Positions 17,216 to 27,558 are shown, counted from the stretch's first letter. The stretch: 64,000 nucleotides of DNA from Nonomuraea spiralis (GCF_014648435.1 NZ_BMRC01000009.1:310001-374000), one strand, 5' to 3'. A program made the numbers and translations. Notes: a model not told the origin generated them from the sequence alone.

Positions 17216-18837
17216 CCACCACCACGCCCCCGAGGGCGGGGCTCGCCCCCAGGTTGTCCGCGCTGAGCAAGGTGGTGGAGCTCGGTCCGGGGCGGCTCGA
17301 CCAGAAGCTGCTCACCGATGCCGGCGCGCTGCTGATGCGGGCCGGCGACCGGCTCAAGCTGTCGTCCGAGCACACCGTGGTCGCCCTCGCGGGCGGCACC
17401 GGCAGCGGCAAGTCATCCCTGTTCAACGCCATTTCCGGGCTTGAGCTGTCACCCACGGGCGTACGTCGTCCGACGACGGCCCGTACCCATGCCTGCGTGT
17501 GGGGGCTGGAGGGCTCGGCGCCGCTGCTCGACTGGCTGCAGATCCAGTGGCGTCACCGCTTCTCCCGGGCCAGCGCGCTCGACAAGGGCGACAGCCAGCT
17601 CCACGGCCTGATCCTGCTCGACCTGCCCGACCACGACTCGATCCGGGCGCTCACCGACACCGAGGCCGACCGGCTCATCGGGCTGGCCGACCTGGTGGTG
17701 TGGGTGCTCGACCCGCAGAAGTACGCCGACGCCTCGACGCACCGGCGCTACGTCACCGAGCTGGCCGGGCACGACGCGGTGACCGTGTTCGCGCTCAACC
17801 AGGCCGACAAGCTGTCCGCCGCCGAGCTGGCCGAGCTGGTCATCGACCTCAACGACCTGCTGCGCCGCGAAGGCGTCGAGCATCCGAGCGTCGTACCCAC
17901 CTCGGCCGTCACCGGGCGCGGCGTCGAGAGCCTCAAGAGCGTGATCGCGACCGCCGTGGGCCGCCGCCGCGCCGCCATCCAGAAGCTGGAGGCCGACCTC
18001 CAACGGCTGGAACAGCGGCTCGGCGAGGCCATGCCGCTCGGCGAGTCCCTGCTCGCGCCGTCGTCGGTGGACGAGGCGCGCAGGATGGGGCTGACGGACG
18101 CGCTCTGCGACGCGATCGGCGTCCCCGCCGTCGGCGAGGCCATGGAGAACGTCTACGCCGAGCGTTCCAGCCGCTGGGTCGGCTGGCCGTATCCGAGGTG
18201 GTTCGCGAAGTTCCGTCCTGATCCGCTGAAGAGCCTGCGTCTCGACGACGTCAGCGACGAGATCCGGGGCATCACGACCGGATCGGTGAGCGCGCAGTCC
18301 GCCGAGGTGGCCAATGCCGTACAGGCGCTCGCCGACGGGCTGTCGGCCGGGATGGACCCGGTGTGGCGTACCGCCGTTCACCAGGCCGCGCGTTCCAATG
18401 CCAGACAGCTTCCGAAGGCGTTGACCGAGGACCTGTCGGAGGTGGCACCGCGCCTGGACCAGGTGCCCGGCTGGTGGCGCCTGCTCAAGGTGTGGCAGTA
18501 CCTGCTGGTGGTGGCGTTCGTGGCCGGGGTGGTGTGGCTGGTGGCCGGGCTGACCGTGCCCGCACAGCTGCCCGCCGCCCTGCAACTGGTCGGCGACGGC
18601 GCGGCGCTGCCGTGGGTGGCGCTCATGATGGCGTCCGTACTGGGATTGGGTGCCTTGTCCGGCATCGCCTCACGCAACTTCGTGGAGCTGGGTGCTTCGC
18701 GGGAGCGCGAACGGCTGGAACGGGAGATGCGGCGCCGGGTGGCGGCGGTGTCGGCGACGATGGTGGTCGAGCCGGTCGAACGCGAACTGGGCCGTCACCA
18801 CGCCTTCTACACGGCCCTGCGGGACCTGTCGGGCTGA
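17212..18837 (+). CDS. membrane-anchored dynamin-like GTPase
   Basis: 541 residues; the ATG overlaps the stop of the preceding dynamin gene (ATGA). GTPase motifs: G1 ALAGGTGSGKSSLFNAISG near residue 60-75, VRRPTTARTHAC (G2), LLDLPDHDS (G3), ALNQADKLS (G4, NxxD form). Two hydrophobic stretches near residues 425-445 and 460-485 (LLVVAFVAGVVWLVAGL, WVALMMASVLGLGALSGIAS) should anchor it in the cytoplasmic membrane, with helical regions on either side. Dynamin-like pairs in Streptomyces act as a complex at sporulation septa; the adjacency and coupling here fit that model. Confidence 0.85.
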   Translation: MTTTTPPRAGLAPRLSALSKVVELGPGRLDQKLLTDAGALLMRAGDRLKLSSEHTVVALAGGTGSGKSSLFNAISGLELSPTGVRRPTTARTHACVWGLEGSAPLLDWLQIQWRHRFSRASALDKGDSQLHGLILLDLPDHDSIRALTDTEADRLIGLADLVVWVLDPQKYADASTHRRYVTELAGHDAVTVFALNQADKLSAAELAELVIDLNDLLRREGVEHPSVVPTSAVTGRGVESLKSVIATAVGRRRAAIQKLEADLQRLEQRLGEAMPLGESLLAPSSVDEARRMGLTDALCDAIGVPAVGEAMENVYAERSSRWVGWPYPRWFAKFRPDPLKSLRLDDVSDEIRGITTGSVSAQSAEVANAVQALADGLSAGMDPVWRTAVHQAARSNARQLPKALTEDLSEVAPRLDQVPGWWRLLKVWQYLLVVAFVAGVVWLVAGLTVPAQLPAALQLVGDGAALPWVALMMASVLGLGALSGIASRNFVELGASRERERLEREMRRRVAAVSATMVVEPVERELGRHHAFYTALRDLSG

Positions 18838-18971
18838 CCGGTCCGTCCACAGCCTCCCGCCGTCCCGTCGCCGTCATCCACAGAACGGCGTTCGGCCCCG
18901 TTGCGGCCGGCCTGCCTCAGGCACCGTGTTCCCAGGTCGCGGGCAGCAGGCCCGCCGCATGGGAGGCACGG

Positions 18972-19703
18972 ATGAACGACATCTACATCACGCTCACCGG
19001 CAACGTCGCAGCAGAGCCACGGCAGTACAGCTTCGACGACGGCACGAGGGTCACCTCGCTGAAGGTGTTCACCTCACACCGCTACTTCGACCGGAAGACA
19101 GGGCAATGGACGGACGGTGAGCGGGTCTGCTTCACCGTCCGCTGCTGGCGCGCCCTGGGCGACAACGTCGCCGACTGCGTACGGGCGGGGCAGCCCGTCG
19201 TCGTGTCCGGCAAGCTCCGCATCCGTGAGTTCGGCGCGGAGGGCGACCGCCGGTTCATGCCGGAGATCGAGGCCAGCGCCGTGGGCCACGACCTGCGCTG
19301 GGGCACCGGCGTCTTCACCAAGCCGGAGCGCGGCGGTGGCCTGGGCTCGATGACCAAGGAGATGCGCGAACGCCTCGACGAGGAGACCCAGGATTGGGCC
19401 ATGGGCGCCAAGGCCGTCCGCCCTCCTTCCTCAGCCCCCACCAGCGAGACCGTCGACAAGGACGACAGCCCCGCCCCGGAGCCGTACGTCGAGGCTCTCG
19501 TGCCGGACGCCGCTCAGCTGACGACGGCGCCTGCGACAGCGGACACGCCTCCTATCCCTGTAGCAGATGACCCTCATGGCACGGGCACACGAGAGCACCC
19601 AGGCCGTGGATCGGGAACGAAGAGCGGCACGGTCCGCGTCTTGGGCCCGACCAGCAAAACCCGGACGAAGACGACACAGGTCCCCGAAGAGGCAGCGGCC
19701 TGA
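18972..19703 (+). CDS. single-stranded-DNA-binding-protein-like OB-fold protein
   Basis: 243 residues from ATG 18972, with GGGAGG upstream. Residues 1-115 match the SSB OB fold (IYITLTGNVAAEPRQYSFDD, then CFTVRCWRALGDNVADCVRA and GQPVVVSGKLRIREFG). The C-terminal 120 residues are disordered and Pro/Ala/Thr-rich, without the acidic DDDIPF-type tip that recruits partners in housekeeping SSB. It is therefore likely a secondary SSB paralogue. It follows the dynamin pair by 134 bases on the same strand and may be cotranscribed; a link to DNA handling during septation is speculative. Confidence 0.8.
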   Translation: MNDIYITLTGNVAAEPRQYSFDDGTRVTSLKVFTSHRYFDRKTGQWTDGERVCFTVRCWRALGDNVADCVRAGQPVVVSGKLRIREFGAEGDRRFMPEIEASAVGHDLRWGTGVFTKPERGGGLGSMTKEMRERLDEETQDWAMGAKAVRPPSSAPTSETVDKDDSPAPEPYVEALVPDAAQLTTAPATADTPPIPVADDPHGTGTREHPGRGSGTKSGTVRVLGPTSKTRTKTTQVPEEAAA

Positions 19704-20497
19704 CGTTCCGTGGGCGGTAGGTGCTCGCGTTCACGTTCGCAGTGAGCGCCCGCGGACGGCTACCACCTGTGAAGAGGCGCGCGTCCACTGGTGACCTGCT
19801 CGGTCGTCAACAAGACGCGCGCCTCACCGGACCGCACGCATCAGCCCACCCGCGCAGCAGCCGGTCCGAGCTGGTGTCCGTCCAGGGGGATATGACTCCA
19901 GCCGGCGGCGGGGTGACGTGAGAGCACGGCCCGGCAGGTCGCTCTCACCGGCCGCCGAACGCGGCCCACGCCGATGCGCTCGTCACACGGCAGGACACGT
20001 GCCAGATCCGGCCGGGACACAAGCACGCCTGGACGATTCCCACGGGATGCGAAGGGGTGAGCGTCCGGTGAGACAGTCGGCCAGACCTGCGGTGAGGTAC
20101 ACCTGCCTGCGGTGAGGTGCGTACGCCCTGCCTGCGGTGAGAGCCCGGCTCGCGGTGAGGGTGCGCGTTCGGAGGGCGGGCCGGGAGACGGTCGGGCGCA
20201 GAGCAGCGGCCGATGAGGTCGGTGTCCCACGTGAGGGGGACAGCCAAGGGGATGGAGGAGGAGGGGGCATCGGCCGTGGCGCGTCTCACCCCTAGGGGGC
20301 CGATGGAGTGTTGCCCGAGTCAGATACCCAGGGCATGGGTCATGTCCAAGTCACGCCCCGCACCATGGCTGCTCCTTTCCGGCGCTGCCCGCTCGCGGAG
20401 TGAGCAGGCGTAGTCAGTGTCAACGTAGCGGTTCCCATCGCATAACGCACACTCCGCAATTATTGTGTTACACATCGTTAGTCAGGGAGGAGACGAG
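19704..20497. other. 794-base gap without a convincing gene
   Basis: Open frames here are short and overlap on both strands with no consistent codon bias, so none is called. The stretch contains the short repeats described at 20085-20160. Near 20440-20500 the base composition becomes AT-richer (AATTATTGTGTTACACATCG), ending in GGGAGGAG before the diguanylate cyclase start, so its promoter is probably there. Confidence 0.5.
20085..20160. repeat. degenerate direct repeats of CCTGCGGTGAGG
   Basis: Copies of CTGCGGTGAG lie at about 20087-20096, 20107-20116 and 20132-20141, with a shorter GCGGTGAGG at 20152-20160; spacing is 20, 25 and 18 bases. The unit is similar but the spacers differ. It lies in a gap with no gene. 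Function unknown. Confidence 0.6.
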
Positions 20498-21790
20498 ATG
20501 GCGGCGACCAGTCACGCCTCGATCAAGTCTCGCGACGGTGTGTCAAGATTGGCCGGTCGCTGGCCCTTGCTCGGGCAACGCCGCCCGCTTGTGGCTTATT
20601 TGTGCGCCATTGTTGCCCTAGATCTCGTCGCGATCACCTTGTTCACGAGATCCACCGATTTCTACTGGCCTGATTTGCTCACTTTCACGGCTCTCATGGC
20701 CTGCGGAGCGGTCTGCATCGAGGCCAGCAGGCGACTGGGCATGCCCGCCGGGGTCTCGCGTGACCTGTTGTCGGCGTGGTGGCTGCCGGTCGCTCTCCTC
20801 CTGCCACCGGTCTACGCCCTCTTCGCGCCGATCGTGCTGCAGATCCTTCTCCAGGTGCGCGTGCGCGCCACAGTTCTGTACCGCCGGGTCTTCAGTTCGG
20901 CGGCCATCGGCCTCGCCGGGTGCACGGCGTCGGTGGCCTTCCATTGGGTTATTCCCGACCCGTGGGTGCTGACGCGGGGGACCGGGCCGCCAATCGCTTA
21001 CGCGGTGGCGGCCGCCGTGCTCTTCTCGCTGCTCAACATCGGGCTCATCGCCATCGCGGCGCACGCGTCCGACCCTGACGGCTCGTGGCAGGAGGTGTTG
21101 TGGAACCGGGAGAGCGTCCTGCTGGACATCGTCGAGCTGTGCCTCGGGGTCACGGTCTCGATCGGCTGCGGGCTCAACCTGGCTCTGCTGGTGCTCGCGC
21201 TGCCGCCGGTCGTCCTGCTGCAACGCAGCCTGTTGCACGCGCAGTTGCAGGCCGCCGCCCGTACCGACTCCAAGACGGGGCTGCTCAACGCGGCGGCCTG
21301 GCAGCGGGAGGCCGACACCGAGATCCTGCGGGCGCGCCGCAGCGGTGACACCCTGGCGCTGCTGATCATCGACATCGACCACTTCAAGCGCGTGAACGAC
21401 GCCCACGGTCATCTCGTCGGCGACGAGGTCCTCGCCGGGGTGGCGGCCATGTTGCGCAGGGAGTTGCGGGACTCCGACGTGGTGGGGCGGTTCGGGGGTG
21501 AGGAGTTCGTCGTCCTGCTGCCGGGGGCGGACGTCGACGAGGCCCGCCAGGTCGCCGAACGTCTTCGCACACACATCGGGCACATGGCCACCCCGGTGGA
21601 CGATGTGTTGATCAGGATCACGATCTCGGTGGGGGTCGCGCTGATGAGCGTGCACGGTGACGACCTGATCGACTTGCTGGCCGCCGCCGACCTGGCCCTC
21701 TACCGGGCCAAGGAGTTGGGGCGGGATCGTGTCTGCATCCCCGTCGTCCAGCCGCCGCAACCACCCTCGCCTGAGGATCAGTCGGTCTGA
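20498..21790 (+). CDS. membrane-bound diguanylate cyclase (GGDEF)
   Basis: 430 residues from ATG 20498, preceded by GGGAGGAGACGAG. The N-terminal part (about residues 30-250) holds several hydrophobic helices (LVAYLCAIVALDLVAITLF, AVAAAVLFSLLNIGLIAIAA). The C-terminal GGDEF domain has DIDHFKRVNDAHGH and the active loop VGRFGGEEFVVLLPG near residue 334; GGEEF is a catalytically competent variant. RDSD precedes the loop by five residues, matching the inhibitory RxxD site, so feedback by cyclic-di-GMP is expected. No EAL domain. In sporulating actinomycetes c-di-GMP delays development; that is background knowledge. Confidence 0.9.
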   Translation: MAATSHASIKSRDGVSRLAGRWPLLGQRRPLVAYLCAIVALDLVAITLFTRSTDFYWPDLLTFTALMACGAVCIEASRRLGMPAGVSRDLLSAWWLPVALLLPPVYALFAPIVLQILLQVRVRATVLYRRVFSSAAIGLAGCTASVAFHWVIPDPWVLTRGTGPPIAYAVAAAVLFSLLNIGLIAIAAHASDPDGSWQEVLWNRESVLLDIVELCLGVTVSIGCGLNLALLVLALPPVVLLQRSLLHAQLQAAARTDSKTGLLNAAAWQREADTEILRARRSGDTLALLIIDIDHFKRVNDAHGHLVGDEVLAGVAAMLRRELRDSDVVGRFGGEEFVVLLPGADVDEARQVAERLRTHIGHMATPVDDVLIRITISVGVALMSVHGDDLIDLLAAADLALYRAKELGRDRVCIPVVQPPQPPSPEDQSV

Positions 21791-22138
21791 CCTGTTTGTC
21801 GCCTCGCGTGGGCCTTCGTGATCGCGGCGGTGTACGCCGGACACCGGGCGCCGGACGCCTGCAAGGGACCTGCGGGCGCGCTTGGGGGAGGGGGCTGGCG
21901 GTTTCCTCGGGATGGTTCTCGTCGAGGCGGGACGCCCCATCGGGTCCTCGTGGCGGTTCTCGTTGGGTGGGGTGTTCTGTCGGGTTCTCGTGGTGGGTCT
22001 GCCTGAGGTGGGGCGTTCTGGCGGGAGGAGGGGCGGGGCAGGGGTTTAGGGGCGGGGGCAGGCTCCTGGGGGTGTCGCAGGTCAGGGGCCTGCCCTCGTG
22101 GTGCCGGTCCGGGAAGCCGGGCCGTGCGCTTTGGAGCG
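21791..22138. other. 348-base gap without a gene
   Basis: G-rich stretch between two convergent genes. It contains loose repeats of GGTTCTCGT around 21938-21990 and no frame with start, binding site and codon bias together. No clear terminator hairpin was found. Confidence 0.4.
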
Positions 22139-22351
22139 TCAGGACGTGAGGACGCTGTCGCAGGTGACGAGCCGTACGGCGGGAGCCGAGACGATCTGGA
22201 CGTGGGGGACGCCGGGGACCTCGACGTTGAGGTATCCGCCCTCGATCGCGAACCGCACTCCGTGCACGGTGGACGTCCGGCGGCCCTCGGAGTCGGTCAG
22301 CGTGTAGCCGTCGAGGAGCTCGACCGTGCCGCTGCGCCAGGTGGGGTTCAT
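22139..22351 (-). CDS. small hypothetical protein (70 residues)
   Basis: The ATG at 22351 overlaps the stop of the carboxymuconolactone decarboxylase gene (ATGA), which supports a real, coupled gene. The protein begins MNPTWRSGTVELLDGYTLTD and continues with alternating hydrophobic residues (GYLNVEVPGVPHVQIVSAPA), suggesting a small beta-rich fold. One Cys near the C-terminus. No family recognised. Its operon position suggests a helper or partner for the decarboxylase-like enzyme. Confidence 0.6.
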   Translation of the reverse strand: MNPTWRSGTVELLDGYTLTDSEGRRTSTVHGVRFAIEGGYLNVEVPGVPHVQIVSAPAVRLVTCDSVLTS

Positions 22352-22866
22352 GCCTGCACCTCCGGGAAGTCCAGCTCGGGCTGGGCGAGGTGGTTGAAGT
22401 AGTTGGACAGGGTATTGAGGGCGATGTGGCCCACGATCTCGGCGAGCTCCTCGTCCGTGACGCCGGCGGCCCGTGCGGCGTCAAGGTCGTCGTCGCTCAC
22501 CGCGCCACCCGTGTTCATGATCGCTCGGGTGATCGCCAGGACGGCGCCCGCGTGCGGGTCGTCGTCGACGCCCTGGCGGGTCCTGGCGAGTTCCTCGTCG
22601 GTCATGCCCATGCGCCGGCCGCGCATGGTGTGGGCGCTCACGCAGTAGGTGCAGTGGTTCTCCTGGGCGACCAGAAGGGCGATCTGCTCCCTTAGGCGGG
22701 GCTTGAGCGCGCCCGAGCTCAGGTGGTCGCGCATCGCGAGGTAGCCGGCCAGGGCGGCGGGACCGTTGGCCAGGGCGGCGTACAGGTTGGGGACCCGGCC
22801 GAGCTGGCGCTGGGTCTCCACGAGCAGGCCGGCGCTGTCCTCGGTCAGTTGGGGAAGGCGGGGCAT
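22348..22866 (-). CDS. carboxymuconolactone decarboxylase / AhpD-like family protein
   Basis: 172 residues from ATG 22866, with GGAG upstream. The AhpD core NHCTYCVSAHTMRGRRMGM carries the C-x-x-C pair plus a nearby His, the redox or proton-relay centre of AhpD-type proteins, so peroxide reduction or alkylhydroperoxidase-like activity is more likely than ring cleavage. A second repeat of the fold follows (DEELAEIVGHIALNTLSNYF). It diverges from a TetR gene across 90 bases with an inverted repeat, so it is probably the TetR target. Confidence 0.85.
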   Translation of the reverse strand: MPRLPQLTEDSAGLLVETQRQLGRVPNLYAALANGPAALAGYLAMRDHLSSGALKPRLREQIALLVAQENHCTYCVSAHTMRGRRMGMTDEELARTRQGVDDDPHAGAVLAITRAIMNTGGAVSDDDLDAARAAGVTDEELAEIVGHIALNTLSNYFNHLAQPELDFPEVQA

Positions 22867-22875
22867 GATGTCTCC

Positions 22876-22930
22876 AAAACGGTACTGGTCGGTTCCATCT
22901 GGCCAAGACGATACCGAACGGTTCCGTTTT
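22876..22930. promoter_or_regulatory. probable operator region between AhpD-like gene and TetR
   Basis: AAAACGGTACT at 22876-22886 and GGTTCCGTTTT at 22920-22930 are inverted copies matching at 9 of 11 positions, one beside each divergent gene start. Between them lie further CGGT/ACCG elements. Such paired sites suit a TetR dimer repressing both directions. Confidence 0.5.
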
Positions 22931-22956
22931 AGGGAAGTTCGGGATAGCGTGGAGGC

Positions 22957-23517
22957 ATGGCCACTCGCGCACGTGAACGACTGCTCGACGCCGCCGAGGA
23001 CCTCTTCTACGCGGAGGGGATCAGGGCGGTCGGCGTCGAGCGGATCCTGAGCGTCTCGGGGGTGGGGCGCGCCTCCTTCTACCGGCACTTCCCGAGCAAG
23101 GACGACCTGGTCGTCGCGGTGTTGCGGCGGCGGGACGAGCGGTGGCGGGCATGGCTGGCCGAACGGGTGGACGCCCTCGGCGGCGAGCCGCTGAACGTCT
23201 TCGACGCGCTGGCCGAGCGGTTCGCGCGTGCGGATTTCCGTGGTTGCGCCTTCATCAACACCATGATCGAGACGGCGGATCCGGACAGTGCGGCCCATCG
23301 GGTGGCGGCCGAGCACAAGGAGCGCGTGCGGGCGTACGTCGCGGGGCTGATCGAGCGGGACGGGCGGGGCGACGCCGGTGAGCTCGCGCACCTGTTCGTG
23401 CTGCTGGTGGACGGTGCGATCGTCACGGCGGTACGGGAGCGTTCGATCCAGCCGGCGACGCGGGCGCGCGCCGCCGCCGCGGCGCTTCTCGCGACAGCGG
23501 GGGCCGCGGTCGCCTGA
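22957..23517 (+). CDS. TetR-family regulator
   Basis: 186 residues. The N-terminal HTH is typical: LLDAAEDLFYAEGIRAVGVE, then RILSVSGVGRASFYRHFPSK at about residues 30-50. The C-terminal domain is a helical ligand and dimer domain of normal size (FRGCAFINTMIETADPDSAA). It faces the AhpD-like gene, with inverted repeats between them, so it likely represses that small operon and itself. Ligand unknown. Confidence 0.9.
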   Translation: MATRARERLLDAAEDLFYAEGIRAVGVERILSVSGVGRASFYRHFPSKDDLVVAVLRRRDERWRAWLAERVDALGGEPLNVFDALAERFARADFRGCAFINTMIETADPDSAAHRVAAEHKERVRAYVAGLIERDGRGDAGELAHLFVLLVDGAIVTAVRERSIQPATRARAAAAALLATAGAAVA

Positions 23518-23582
23518 AGCGGACGAGGGCCCTCGCTCCTCCGGCCCTCGCACCTTGCGAGGAGAGGTGAGGTGAGGTGAGG

Positions 23583-23686
23583 GGCGGGCTCCTGCGGCAG
23601 GTTCCCACGGCAGGTTCCCACGGCAGGTTCCCACGGCGGGTTCCCATGGCGGGTTCCCTTGGCAGGCTTCTACGGCAGGCTCCCGC
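23583..23686. repeat. 13-bp tandem repeat, eight units
   Basis: Eight back-to-back units of GGCAGGTTCCCAC or close variants. Units at 23596, 23609 and 23622 are identical; the others differ at 2-5 positions. Since 13 is not a multiple of three it is not a coding repeat. It is preceded by a short GGTGA run at about 23563-23580. It fills the gap between the TetR gene and ettA. Confidence 0.85.
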
Positions 23687-23824
23687 GGCGGGCGTGGGGT
23701 GTGGGGGCGGAGGGTGGCGCGGGGGAAGGACTGAGGGGCGGAGGGAGGTGCGTGGGGGGAAGTCTGAGGGGCGAAGGGGCTGGGGCGGCGGAAGCCTGTG
23801 TGCGCAGCCCCTAAGCTAGGGAGC

Positions 23825-25489
<1,665 letters not shown>

Positions 25490-25503
25490 CGGACCAAGGC
25501 GAC

Positions 25504-25548
25504 GAAGAGCGGCGGGCCCCTGGCGGGGCCGCCGCTCTTCGGCTTTTC
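25504..25548 (+). terminator. strong terminator after ettA
   Basis: Stem of GAAGAGCGGCGG(G)CCCC pairing with GGGGCCGCCGCTCTTC (16 bp with one bulged G, loop about 4 bases), 25504-25540, followed by GGCTTTTC. It lies between the convergent ends of ettA and the MFS gene and can serve both directions. Confidence 0.85.
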
Positions 25549-25560
25549 AAGGGTGGTGGG

Positions 25561-26877
25561 TCAGCTTTCGGCGTTGCTCAGGGTGGCGGTCGCGGGGGCC
25601 GGGGCGGTACGGCGCCAGGGGCCGTTGAACAGCAGGATCGCCGGGATGAACAGCACCAGGCAGCCCAGCGCCACGAACAACCACGTCTGCCAGCTCGTGG
25701 CCTCCACGACGTGCGGGATGACCAGCAGCCCCACCACCGCGATGGCCTTGGTCAGGAAGCCGAACAGCCCCCAGGCCGTGCCTTGCAGGCGCGGGTCGGC
25801 GTCCTCGGCGTCCTCGGAGTAGTTGGCCATCCAGGGGGCGTACGCGACGCCGAGCGAGCCGCCGAGCAGGGCGCCGATCACCATGAGCGTGCCGGTGGAG
25901 ACGCCTTCCTGGCCGAGCGCGACGGCGAGGTACGCGGTGACCAGCACCGCGGCGATCGTGCCGCCCAGTGAGAACGGTTTGCGCAGTTGCAGGCGGTCCG
26001 ACAACCGTCCGGTGACGATCAGCGTGATGAGGTTCAGGCTCCAGAACGCGGCCATGATCGTGGACGCCTGGGCGCTGCTGATGCCGAGCGCGCCCACCAG
26101 CATCGTCTGGCCGAACAGCGACAACGTGATGTAGAGGACCAGCCAGAGCGAGATGCCGACGACGTGGGCCCAGATGTTGCGCCGGGCGAACAGCGACCGG
26201 ATCGTCGGCGGGCGCTCCAGGTCGACGACCTCCTCGGCGGCCTGTTCGGTGTGCTGGATCCGGGCACGCAGCTCGGGGGACAGGTCGGCGATGTTGAACG
26301 CGATGACCGCCGAGATCACCAGCGAGAAGCAGCCCATGATGACGAACTGGGACCGCCACGACTCGTTGAAGATCGGCAGTGTCCAGCCGGCGACGGCGGC
26401 GGCCAGGAAGTTCGCGCCGACCGGGCCCCACGTCCAGAACCCGAACGCCTGCGCCCGGCCGAGCCGCGGCGAGAAGTCGCGGATCAGCGGCGCGGTGGAG
26501 GCCATGGCGACGCCGTCCACGAAGGCCAGCAGGATGCGGGCGATCAGCAGGTCGCGTGGGCTGTGCACGAGGGTCATGGCGAAGCAGCACACGGCGGTCA
26601 GGGCCATGAGCGGGATGAGCAGGCGGACCCGGCCGACCCGGTCGGTGAGCCGGCCGCCCAGGATGGAGGCGATCGCCCCGGCCACCGCCGCCGCCCCTGA
26701 CACCGCGCCGTACGTGGCGAGGGACATGTTCAGGTCTTTGAGCAGGAGGGGTACGACGGGCGCGATCTGCCCTTCGTAGGAGCCGATGAGGATGGCCAGG
26801 ACGGCCATGGTCAGGATCTTCATGCGGCGGGCGCCGGTCGGGTATTCGTCGAGCTCGCGGACGTAGGACAGCCTCAT
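25561..26877 (-). CDS. MFS transporter
   Basis: 438 residues with about 12 hydrophobic helices. The A-motif loop after TM2 reads GGRLTDRVGRVRLL; TM1 starts ILTMAVLAILIGSYEGQIAP. The central loop is charged (RIQHTEQAAEEVVDLERPP). It is a proton-linked symporter or exporter of the inner membrane. It diverges from the VOC gene, and a 17-bp CTAG-type operator lies 42 bases upstream of its start, shared with the acyl-CoA genes nearby, so it probably imports or exports their substrate. Confidence 0.85.
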   Translation of the reverse strand: MRLSYVRELDEYPTGARRMKILTMAVLAILIGSYEGQIAPVVPLLLKDLNMSLATYGAVSGAAAVAGAIASILGGRLTDRVGRVRLLIPLMALTAVCCFAMTLVHSPRDLLIARILLAFVDGVAMASTAPLIRDFSPRLGRAQAFGFWTWGPVGANFLAAAVAGWTLPIFNESWRSQFVIMGCFSLVISAVIAFNIADLSPELRARIQHTEQAAEEVVDLERPPTIRSLFARRNIWAHVVGISLWLVLYITLSLFGQTMLVGALGISSAQASTIMAAFWSLNLITLIVTGRLSDRLQLRKPFSLGGTIAAVLVTAYLAVALGQEGVSTGTLMVIGALLGGSLGVAYAPWMANYSEDAEDADPRLQGTAWGLFGFLTKAIAVVGLLVIPHVVEATSWQTWLFVALGCLVLFIPAILLFNGPWRRTAPAPATATLSNAES

Positions 26878-26918
26878 GGCAAGCCTTTCTGGTCGAGCTA
26901 GGCTCCCCGTACCGAGTT

Positions 26919-26935
26919 CTAGAAGCTAGCTCTAG
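26919..26935. promoter_or_regulatory. CTAGAAT-type operator A (MFS side)
   Basis: CTAGAAGCTAGCTCTAG, a 17-bp dyad of the CTAGAAT-N3-ATTCTAG type, 42 bases upstream of the MFS start at 26877. A further half-match TTTCTGAGA follows 13 bp later. Confidence 0.7.
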
Positions 26936-27002
26936 AATCCATTTCTGAGATGCTGCTCCTCGTATCGGCCGACGTCAAGAGTGCGTACCCGGGATGAGGT
27001 GA

Positions 27003-27019
27003 TTAGAATCAAATTCTAG
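27003..27019. promoter_or_regulatory. CTAGAAT-type operator B (VOC gene)
   Basis: TTAGAATCAAATTCTAG, 27 bases before the VOC gene start. Its core TAGAAT-CAA-ATTCTA is a perfect dyad, one of the two best matches among the six sites. Confidence 0.75.
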
Positions 27020-27045
27020 GATTCGCTCTTAGTGAGGAGCCGTGC

Positions 27046-27558
27046 GTGGACCTGGAACTTGACGGCCTCGACGTGACCTTCGACCACACGGCCGTGGCCG
27101 CTCCCCGGATCAGGGATCTGCTGCCGATCTACCGTGACCTGCTCGGCGGACGCCATCTGGGAGGTGGCGGCGACAACCGGGTCGGCGGGTATCGCACGCT
27201 GCAGCTCACGTACCGGAACGGGAGCAAGATCGAGCTCATGGAGCCGCTGGCCGGCTCGACGTTCTTCGACAGCTTCTTCGAGCTGACCCGGGGCCGGGGC
27301 GGCGTCCATCACCTGAACTTCCATGTCGCCGACATGGACGCGGCCGTCGCGCGGCTCACCGGGCGCGGATATCGGCTGCACGGGCTCAACAGGGCCGACG
27401 TTCGCTGGCAGGAGGTGTTCCTGCACCCCAAGGAGGTGCACGGCGTACTGATCCAGCTCGCCTGCCCGGGTGTGCGCGACCCGGACGAGCCCCGTCCGAC
27501 GCTGGACGAGGTCCTGGCCGGCCGCGGCCACAACGGCAACGGCACCCCCAGCCCCTGA
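27046..27558 (+). CDS. VOC (glyoxalase/bleomycin-resistance fold) protein, possibly epimerase-like
   Basis: 170 residues from GTG 27046, with GAGGAG upstream. Two beta-alpha-beta-beta-beta repeats are seen: VTFDHTAVAAPRIRDLLPIY carries the first metal His, and GVHHLNFHVADMDAAVARLT the second. A Glu in LIQLACPG-type position is not evident. The layout resembles methylmalonyl-CoA epimerase-like VOC proteins, so a step in acyl-CoA metabolism is plausible given the neighbours and shared operator. The exact reaction is unknown. Confidence 0.75.
   Translation: MDLELDGLDVTFDHTAVAAPRIRDLLPIYRDLLGGRHLGGGGDNRVGGYRTLQLTYRNGSKIELMEPLAGSTFFDSFFELTRGRGGVHHLNFHVADMDAAVARLTGRGYRLHGLNRADVRWQEVFLHPKEVHGVLIQLACPGVRDPDEPRPTLDEVLAGRGHNGNGTPSP

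Noticed and set aside
19945..20289. 114-residue frame on the minus strand of the long gap, and overlapping frames
   Set aside because: No binding site, no codon preference, and the frame runs through degenerate short repeats.
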